From an uncultured Oscillospiraceae bacterium (GTDB taxonomy: Bacteria > Bacillota > Clostridia > Oscillospirales > Ruminococcaceae), in NCBI GenBank assembly GCA_910578255.1, contig CAJTQM010000003.1, positions 58,527-122,526 on the forward strand: 64,000 bases of DNA. The letters are read 5' to 3'. Below the pieces are notes generated by a model that did no database searches, was not told the origin of the DNA, and worked only from the letters and a program-made list of their open reading frames with translations. Position numbers and translations under genes: made by a program. Every line of letters begins with the position of its first letter. Position 1 is the first letter of the stretch. This document shows, in pieces, positions 58,954 through 64,000 of the stretch.

Positions 58954-59849
58954 AGCACAAAACGTTCCCGAACTATGCCTTGATGAAGATTTCAGCATAT
59001 CACAAGGCGCGGGGCGATTCCGTCGAATGGTGGTCCCCTATGCTTCAATATGACCTGATCTATTCCAGCAAAGTCTTTGATTTTACGCCGGAAAGCGAAT
59101 ATTTGCCGCCGTCGGCGATCAGGGGCGGGACAGGCTACCCGGATATACCGATCAATCAGACATTGCCGCCGGAAATCGACGCGGCCTTTCCTGATTACAG
59201 CATATACCCCGAATGTGATTATGCTATTGGATATTTGACCCGCGGTTGCCCGAATCATTGCCCGTGGTGCGTCGTCCCCGCGAAAGAGGGCGGTATAAAG
59301 CCTTACAGGGCATGGGAACAGATCGTGCGACCGGACACAAACAAGCTGGTTCTGATGGACAATAACATTCTTGCTTCCGAATACGGGGTTGCACAGCTTG
59401 AAAGCCTGATCGGGAGCGGGTACGCGATAGACCTAAATCAAGGCATGGACGCGCGGCTGGTAGATGAACGAATAGCGGGGATTCTTGCGCGGCTGAAATG
59501 GATTCGGTTTATCCGCTTTTCGTGCGATCAGATACCGCAGATTGAAGCTATCGAGCGGGCCGCAGAACTGCTGGAGAAGCACGGGAAAAAGCCCTATCAC
59601 CTGTTTATTTATCTTCTTGTGACAAAGGACCTTGAAAACGCCGCATACCGCGTCGAACGGTTGAAGCGCCTAAAAGGTATCAGCATTTACGCACAGCCGG
59701 AACGGAACGAGCGAAAAGGCATAATTCCGAACGCGCTTCAAAAGGAATTCGCCCAGCGGTTTGTTTACGGGCGGTGCTATCTGAAAGAAAGCTGGGGCGA
59801 ATACCTGACCCGGCACAAAGAAAAGAGGTTGCAGAAATGGAACAATTAA
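58914..59849 (+). CDS. Phage-encoded radical SAM protein
   Basis: The 311-residue product has GYLTRGCPNHCPWCVVP, the C-x3-C-x2-C cluster motif, at about residue 115. Before it stands a domain with FPNYALMKISAYHKARGDSVEWW, like the cobalamin-type N-terminal fold of B12-binding radical SAM proteins but shortened. LVLMDNNILAS and DLNQGMDARLVD are typical barrel strands. GTG at 58914 follows GAGGGGGTG. The substrate is unknown; a nucleic-acid or cofactor modification role is possible. Confidence 0.8.
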   Translation: MRVGLHDAEQDYLKHKTFPNYALMKISAYHKARGDSVEWWSPMLQYDLIYSSKVFDFTPESEYLPPSAIRGGTGYPDIPINQTLPPEIDAAFPDYSIYPECDYAIGYLTRGCPNHCPWCVVPAKEGGIKPYRAWEQIVRPDTNKLVLMDNNILASEYGVAQLESLIGSGYAIDLNQGMDARLVDERIAGILARLKWIRFIRFSCDQIPQIEAIERAAELLEKHGKKPYHLFIYLLVTKDLENAAYRVERLKRLKGISIYAQPERNERKGIIPNALQKEFAQRFVYGRCYLKESWGEYLTRHKEKRLQKWNN

Positions 59850-60148
59850 AAACAAGCCTTTTCGCATACTACATCGGAAACCCGGTAAAGAGAGCTGGAA
59901 AAGCTATCCGCCGCGGAATTGACAAGATTTACGACAAGGCGACGGGGCGCTGGTACTGTGCCGGGTGCGGAGAATACCACCACGGGCGCGTGATCGGATT
60001 CTATATGTGCCGGGAGTGCGACGGCGTATGCGGGAAGCACATTTCGGCGGCGGACGTGCAGAAATGCGAGGTTATCACGGTGGGCGGATATTGGGGCCGT
60101 GACATTTCCGAACGGGTAAAGCGGGAATTGCGAGAAAAAGACAAATAA
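59837..60148 (+). CDS. Cys-rich zinc-binding phage protein
   Basis: The 103-residue product has CAGCGEYHHG and CRECDGVCGKH, two Cys pairs fitting a zinc ribbon, after a basic helix (KRAGKAIRRGIDKIYDKATG). ATG at 59837 overlaps the end of the radical SAM gene by 13 bp. Function unknown. Confidence 0.7.
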   Translation: MEQLKTSLFAYYIGNPVKRAGKAIRRGIDKIYDKATGRWYCAGCGEYHHGRVIGFYMCRECDGVCGKHISAADVQKCEVITVGGYWGRDISERVKRELREKDK

Positions 60149-60167
60149 CCGCAAGGAGGGGAAAGCA

Positions 60168-60335
60168 TTGGACAGTGAACAGGAATTGCGGGAAATGTAC
60201 CGCGCGGCGGCGGTTATCAAGGAAATTTGCAACCGCCGGACAGAGGACGACGCGTGCCATAAATGCCCGTTCTATGCTATGTGTTGCGCGGAACCGTATT
60301 CGTGGGAGATTCCAGAAAGCGGGGTGAGTCCATGA
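60168..60335 (+). CDS. Very small Cys-containing phage protein
   Basis: A 55-residue frame starts with TTG after AAGGAGGGG, with ELREMYRAAAVIKEICNRR and CHKCPFYAMCC. Its stop overlaps the next start (ATGA). The Cys cluster suggests metal binding. Supported by the ribosome binding site and the tight fit between neighbours. Confidence 0.65.
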   Translation: MDSEQELREMYRAAAVIKEICNRRTEDDACHKCPFYAMCCAEPYSWEIPESGVSP

Positions 60336-60874
60336 CCGACCGGGAACGGATTTTAGAGCGGATAAAGGCGGTTCAAGCTTTGGCAGAGCGGGGCGACCGC
60401 GGCGAAAAGGAAAACGCCGCCGCTATGCTTGAACGCCTGATGAAGCAATACGGAATCACCGAAACCGAACTTGCAGAGGACCGCCGGGAAATTGCGTGGT
60501 TCAGATTCAAAACCCCGCTTGAACGTCGGCTTTTGAATCAGATCATTTACACCGTGACCGGGCGCGTCGGTTATTCGTGCGTCGGAAAGTACACGCACCG
60601 CACGCGGAAAATGCTGGGGATTGAATGCACGGCGGCGGAGCGGTTAGAAATCGAATTCAGCTTTGAATTTTACAACGCCGCGTTTGAAAAGGAACTTGAC
60701 CGGTTTTATTCGGCTTTCCTGAACAAAAATCACATATTCCCGGAAAATGTGATCGACGAAGTGCCGGACACCGGGGAAATCGACCTTGAAGAAGCCCAGC
60801 GACTTTCGATGATGATGGCAGGCATGGAGGAACACACACGCCGGAAAGCGTTAGAAAGCGGGGTGGGCGCATGA
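60332..60874 (+). CDS. DUF2786-type phage protein
   Basis: The 180-residue product has ILERIKAVQALAERGDRGEKENAAAMLERLMKQYGITETEL at its start, matching DUF2786. A helical part with RKMLGIECTAAERLEIEFSFEFYNAAF follows. Function unknown; often found in phages. ATG at 60332 overlaps the previous stop, and the next gene overlaps by 4 bp. Confidence 0.75.
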   Translation: MTDRERILERIKAVQALAERGDRGEKENAAAMLERLMKQYGITETELAEDRREIAWFRFKTPLERRLLNQIIYTVTGRVGYSCVGKYTHRTRKMLGIECTAAERLEIEFSFEFYNAAFEKELDRFYSAFLNKNHIFPENVIDEVPDTGEIDLEEAQRLSMMMAGMEEHTRRKALESGVGA

Positions 60875-61092
60875 ACAAAACGGAACATATGCGAAAGCGC
60901 TTTGCCCGGCAAAGCGAACTTTTGCGGGAGCGATTCAAGGGACTAAAACGCGACCCGGATATTTGGAATCTTGAATACATGATAACAGAAATCGGGTACG
61001 GTTCGTTTGCATGGCGGAGCGGTCAAATTAGGACATTGCGCCGGGCAATCCGCGCTTTGGAGCGGGAGAACAAGGAAAGGGGCGATCAGTAA
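60871..61092 (+). CDS. Small basic phage protein
   Basis: The 73-residue product is mostly helical and basic (MRKRFARQSELLRERFKGLKRD…ALERENKERGDQ). It fits tightly between the DUF2786 and RecU-like genes with 4-bp and 1-bp overlaps. Function unknown. Confidence 0.65.
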   Translation: MNKTEHMRKRFARQSELLRERFKGLKRDPDIWNLEYMITEIGYGSFAWRSGQIRTLRRAIRALERENKERGDQ

Positions 61093-61739
61093 TGCAGATC
61101 GACCAGCGGCGCGCGGCCTTGCGGTATCGAAACAAGGTGAACAACGCGCAAGGGCATTTTTTCGAGGACTACATAAAAGCCGGGTGCGCCCTGTACTCCG
61201 AGCGGGGCCGGGCGGAGATCGACAAAACGCCCGAACCGTTCCGCGTCATGGAGAAAATGCACGACGGGATTTTCAAGGGTCGATTCACGGCACACGCCCA
61301 GCCGGACTTTCAAGGAACCCTTGACGGCGGGCGGTCAATCGTGTTTGAAGCGAAATACACGACCACGGACCGCATGAAGCGGGACGCGCTGACACCCGTT
61401 CAGCAGAAAACGCTGGAAAGTCACCACCGCCGTGGCGCGCTTTCAGCGGTATGCGTCGGAATCGGCGACAAATTCTTTTTCGTCCCGTGGCTTTTGTGGC
61501 GGGATATGAAAGACATATTCGGGCGGCAGTACGTGACGGCGGCAGACCTTGAAAACCTCCGCGTGAAATTCAACGGCGCGGTCCTGTTTCTGGACTACGC
61601 GCACGATGTAGGCGGGCGGTGGATTCGCGGGGCAGATTGCGACATGGAGAAATGGAGGAAAGCAAACCATGAAGAAACAGCGACAGAGAACGCGGAAAGT
61701 GACGGTCCGGGTCACACCGCAAACGGCGTTCAACCTTGA
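61092..61739 (+). CDS. RecU-like Holliday junction resolvase
   Basis: The 215-residue product resembles RecU. NAQGHFFEDYI lies at the start and PDFQGTLDGGRSIVFEAKYT holds the Asp and Glu-x-Lys nuclease residues, followed by LTPVQQKTLESHHRRGALSAVCVGI and the FFFVPWLLW strand. It would cleave branched DNA during phage replication or packaging. The 3' end overlaps a 56-residue gene in another frame by 71 bp. Confidence 0.82.
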   Translation: MQIDQRRAALRYRNKVNNAQGHFFEDYIKAGCALYSERGRAEIDKTPEPFRVMEKMHDGIFKGRFTAHAQPDFQGTLDGGRSIVFEAKYTTTDRMKRDALTPVQQKTLESHHRRGALSAVCVGIGDKFFFVPWLLWRDMKDIFGRQYVTAADLENLRVKFNGAVLFLDYAHDVGGRWIRGADCDMEKWRKANHEETATENAESDGPGHTANGVQP

Positions 61740-61839
61740 ACGGCTTATGCAGTTAAGCGGGCAGAAAACGCCGGGCCGGGTGGTTGATAAGCTGGTTCGG
61801 GAGAAAATGCTGGCATTGCGGAGCCGGGCGGAGGAATAG
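61669..61839 (+). CDS. Small ribbon-helix-helix-like protein nested in the end of the recU-like gene
   Basis: The 56-residue frame reads MKKQRQRTRKVTVRVTPQTA, then NLERLMQLSGQKTPGRVVDKLVREKML: a basic strand and two helices, the pattern of RHH DNA-binding proteins. GGAGGAAAGC precedes the ATG. It overlaps recU by 71 bp in another frame and ends 3 bp before the methylase gene. Confidence 0.7.
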   Translation: MKKQRQRTRKVTVRVTPQTAFNLERLMQLSGQKTPGRVVDKLVREKMLALRSRAEE

Positions 61840-61842
61840 CCC

Positions 61843-62514
61843 ATGTTTGACCTGAACCGCCTTTATAACGCTGATTGCATGGAAGCAATGAAAGAAATCC
61901 CGGACAAATTCTTTCAGCTTGCCATGTGCGACCCGCCTTACGGGATAGGACACGACGGACAGCGGAAGCGGGTACATAACAACGTGAAGCACAACCGCAA
62001 GTATCACGCCCGAAAGGGCTGGGACCGGGAAACGCCGCCGCCCGAATACTTCCGCGAACTGGAAAGAGTTTCGGAAAATCAAATCATATTCGGCGGAAAC
62101 TATTTCGTTCCCATGCTGAACCGCGGAACAAAGGGCTGGGTGGTTTGGGACAAGGGACAGCACGGGCTTTCAATGAGCGATTGCGAACTTGCCTATTCGT
62201 CGTTTGACTGTCCGACGCGGGTTGTCGTCATAAACCGCGCCGCCCTACAAAGCGACGGGGACACGATACACCCCACGCAAAAGCCCGTCCGCCTGTATGA
62301 ATGGATTTTGAAGAACTACGCACAACCCGGCGACAGAATCCTTGACACGCACGCCGGGAGCGCGTCAAGCCTGATTGCGTGCTGGCGAATGGGGTTCGAG
62401 TTTGTCGGATTCGAGATCGACCCGGACTATTTCAAGAAAGCGTCGGAGCGGCTGGCGGAGGAAATGGCGCAAATCCGACTTTGCGACTATGCAGACCAAA
62501 CGAAATTATTTTGA
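61843..62514 (+). CDS. Site-specific DNA methyltransferase (N4-cytosine/N6-adenine type)
   Basis: The 223-residue product has the catalytic CDPPYGIG (motif IV) early and the SAM-binding ILDTHAGSASSLIA (motif I) late, the beta-class order, with HPTQKPVRLYEWIL between. No restriction partner is adjacent, so it probably protects phage DNA. The target sequence is unknown. Confidence 0.88.
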   Translation: MFDLNRLYNADCMEAMKEIPDKFFQLAMCDPPYGIGHDGQRKRVHNNVKHNRKYHARKGWDRETPPPEYFRELERVSENQIIFGGNYFVPMLNRGTKGWVVWDKGQHGLSMSDCELAYSSFDCPTRVVVINRAALQSDGDTIHPTQKPVRLYEWILKNYAQPGDRILDTHAGSASSLIACWRMGFEFVGFEIDPDYFKKASERLAEEMAQIRLCDYADQTKLF

Positions 62515-62528
62515 ATGGAGGAACGAGC

Positions 62529-62825
62529 ATGAACGCGGGTACATTGATCGTCGTTTTGTACTGGTTGATCTTCACCGTGCGGAAGCACTACACGCCGAAA
62601 ATAGCGGCGGCAATCAGGGCGAACGCCTATGACCTGAACCGGGCAACACCGGACGAAGCGCGGGCCATTGCACGAAAGGGAAAGCCCCTGACCGTTGCAA
62701 AATGGGCTTTACGCGTCGGCGGCTGGGCCGAAAACGCCCTTGCGGTTCTTATGCTGATTGTGATTGCGCACATAATCGGCGCGATCATAACGGGAACCGT
62801 CGTCGTTTTGGGTTATCCCATATAA
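62529..62825 (+). CDS. Small phage membrane protein
   Basis: The 98-residue product has a short hydrophobic N-terminus (LIVVLYWLIFTV) and a C-terminal membrane helix (LAVLMLIVIAHIIGAIITGTVVVLG). ATG at 62529 follows TGGAGGAA. Function unknown. Confidence 0.65.
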   Translation: MNAGTLIVVLYWLIFTVRKHYTPKIAAAIRANAYDLNRATPDEARAIARKGKPLTVAKWALRVGGWAENALAVLMLIVIAHIIGAIITGTVVVLGYPI

Positions 62826-62837
62826 GGGGGCGATGGG

Positions 62838-63017
62838 GTGAAGCTTCAACAATGCGAAAAACGCGGAGAGCAGGACGCAGAGGTTGACGCGGCGGAACAG
62901 TTGAGGGACATTGCCCGTATTCTTTCGATCACAGCGGACACCGACGCAAACATTCGGGAAGCGGTAACAGGTATTTTGAACATAGCCGAAAGGCTGGAAA
63001 GGGGAAAACAAACATGA
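62838..63017 (+). CDS. Very small acidic phage protein
   Basis: A 59-residue frame starts with GTG after AAGGGGGCGATGG, with EQLRDIARILSITADTDANI and a helical end. Its stop overlaps the next ATG. No family recognised. Confidence 0.6.
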   Translation: MKLQQCEKRGEQDAEVDAAEQLRDIARILSITADTDANIREAVTGILNIAERLERGKQT

Positions 63018-63274
63018 TCGGAATAATCATAGCGGCGGCGGTTCTGTTCGCCCTGTTTTCGGCGGTGACAATGCGGGCGATTTATTGGGCGCGCTATCCG
63101 TTCGCCACAAAGCGGAAGCGGAGAAAAAGGGAAAGGACCTGCAAGACGTGTAAACACCAGCCACGGTGCGACGCGTTCTTTGAACGCAGATACAGAACGC
63201 TGGGGCTTAAAGAGCCGGAAGCATGGAAAACGTGGGCTTGCAAAATGTATCAGGAAAGAGCGTGCGAAAAATGA
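63014..63274 (+). CDS. Small membrane-anchored Cys-rich phage protein
   Basis: The 86-residue product has one N-terminal membrane helix (about 2-20), a basic stretch (KRKRRKRER) and CKTCKHQPRC plus later Cys, a possible zinc site. Overlaps both neighbours by 4 bp. Confidence 0.65.
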   Translation: MIGIIIAAAVLFALFSAVTMRAIYWARYPFATKRKRRKRERTCKTCKHQPRCDAFFERRYRTLGLKEPEAWKTWACKMYQERACEK

Positions 63275-63717
63275 AAGCATACACAGTTTATCAACCTTAC
63301 GCATACGCAACCGTCGCAGGATTGAAGCACTACGAAACCCGCCCGCGGCGGACAAACATTCGGGGCCGTGTAGCGGTCCATGCTGGAAAGAAGCGATTCA
63401 GCAAAAAAGGCTTTCCGGCAAAATTGATCGGCGAAATGGCATACGGGAAAATACTTGAAACGGAATACTCGAAAGGAACGGGCGCGCTGAAAAAGGCGAC
63501 AGAACTTGCTTACGGCGCGGTGATCGGAACCGTGGAAATTGCCGATTGCGTCCCCGTGGAACAGATCATTCCCACACTGAACGAGCGGGAGCGGTTGCTG
63601 GGCGACTTTTCGCCGGGCCGGTTCGCGTGGGTCCTCCGAAACCCGATCATGTTTGAAAAGCCGATTCCGGCCCGCGGTCAACAGGGCTGGTGGAATTGGG
63701 AGGGCAAAACGGAATGA
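63271..63717 (+). CDS. ASCH-domain phage protein
   Basis: The 148-residue product starts MKAYTVYQPYAYATVAGLKHYETRPRRTNIRGRVAVHAGKK, the ASCH pattern, and later has YGAVIGTVEIADCVPV and FAWVLRNPIMFEKPIPARGQQGWW. Proteins of this type bind RNA or modified bases. ATG at 63271 overlaps the previous stop; the next gene overlaps by 4 bp. Confidence 0.8.
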   Translation: MKAYTVYQPYAYATVAGLKHYETRPRRTNIRGRVAVHAGKKRFSKKGFPAKLIGEMAYGKILETEYSKGTGALKKATELAYGAVIGTVEIADCVPVEQIIPTLNERERLLGDFSPGRFAWVLRNPIMFEKPIPARGQQGWWNWEGKTE

Positions 63718-64000
63718 AGCTGAAAAAGGTAATTTCCCTTTGCAACCAGCAAAAGACGTTCCGTCTGTTCGACAAGATCAGCGAATGCGGGGAGATCGTG
63801 CAATGGTTGGGCGACGGGTTCGCGGCCTATCCATTGAACGGACTTCCCATACTGGACGAAGAAACCCTTTGCGCCGTGTTCGACATTTCGGAAAAGCAGT
63901 TGAAGAACACCAGCGTTCGGCGGCTGACAATGCCGGAACCGCTGAACGTCGATGACACGGACCCGGCGGAACGGGTTTTGAACGATGATGACTTTTCGAT
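63714..64000 (+). CDS. Phage-type hypothetical protein (partial, runs off the window)
   Basis: The visible 95 codons start MKLKKVISLCNQQKTFRLFD and include QWLGDGFAAYPLNGLPILDEETLCAVFDI. Similar small proteins are found in Clostridia prophages near the packaging genes. The end is outside the window. Confidence 0.7.
   Translation, partial: MKLKKVISLCNQQKTFRLFDKISECGEIVQWLGDGFAAYPLNGLPILDEETLCAVFDISEKQLKNTSVRRLTMPEPLNVDDTDPAERVLNDDDFS

Larger units (their letters stand above)
53844..64000 (+). mobile_element. Left part of a prophage or phage-like integrated element (incomplete)
   Basis: From about 53.84 kb to the window end, some twenty mostly small genes run on the plus strand with start/stop overlaps and little spacing. 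They include an HUH Rep, RecU, a DNA methylase, a radical SAM protein and an ASCH protein. Upstream genes are ordinary host genes on mixed strands. No integrase or structural gene is seen, so the right part and attR lie outside. The exact left border is uncertain. Confidence 0.85.

Noticed and set aside
1..64000. CRISPR arrays, tRNA and rRNA genes
   Set aside because: No regularly spaced repeats, cloverleaf-like sequences or rRNA segments were recognised on reading either strand; short tRNAs could still have been missed without a dedicated search.

Overview
This window looks like a chromosomal segment of a spore-forming, anaerobic, fairly GC-rich member of the Clostridia, probably Oscillospiraceae/Ruminococcaceae-like. 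The basis is spoIIR with a SigF-type promoter, an hrcA-grpE-dnaK-dnaJ operon under a perfect CIRCE element, pyruvate phosphate dikinase, a Na+-decarboxylase beta-type subunit, Feo iron uptake genes, and frequent TTG/GTG starts with strong AGGAGG-type ribosome binding sites. No species is claimed. No rRNA, tRNA or CRISPR array was seen.

Layout. 0-8.7 kb: uracil permease, nitroreductase, spoIIR with an LCP-like gene, ispE, dusB, rsmA, a USP-like protein and an alpha/beta hydrolase. 8.9-27.1 kb: a large serine recombinase followed by a 16.7-kb block. The block holds feoB (N-terminal half), feoA, a DtxR-type regulator, a lipoprotein gene and a broken C39-like peptidase, a nucleotide-kinase-like gene, mfd, pth, prs, glmU, ppdK, an ECF-like sigma factor with a membrane partner, and the C-terminal half of feoB. 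27.1-36.8 kb: a heterodimeric ABC exporter with a divergent MarR regulator, a DUF3810-DUF1848-flavodoxin operon, a radical SAM gene and an ASCH-like gene. 36.9-42 kb: heat-shock operon. 42-44.4 kb: PfkB kinase, TIGR00300/LOR-SDH-like enzyme and DUF3795 protein. 44.5-53.7 kb: polA-rimI-tsaD, a deaminase, a NERD-like protein, a yybP-ykoY-type (Mn2+) riboswitch in front of an orphan oadB-like gene and a 43-residue oadG-like gene, a YfjL-like protein and an M24 peptidase. 53.8-64 kb: the left part of a prophage or phage-like element, about twenty closely packed small genes all on the plus strand, including an HUH Rep, RecU, a DNA methylase, a radical SAM protein and an ASCH protein; it runs off the window.

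The most unusual feature is the split feoB. Its two halves lie 16.7 kb apart on the same strand in permuted order (the C-terminal half lies upstream of the N-terminal half). Each break ends at a half-site of what reads as one symmetric serine-integrase attP: joining the outer flanks gives two 21-bp arms, 15/21 matched, around a central CA. The integrase gene ends at the left site. Joining the inner flanks restores feoB in frame. The topology is inside out: the attP arms face outward and the feoB (attB) halves face inward, so a circle of core genes carrying feoB appears to have been inserted into a chromosomal attP. The second notable feature is the Mn2+-type riboswitch with an attenuator terminator controlling an oadB/oadG-like pair that has no carboxyltransferase or biotin-carrier gene nearby, which hints at a cation-transport role outside the classical decarboxylase pump.
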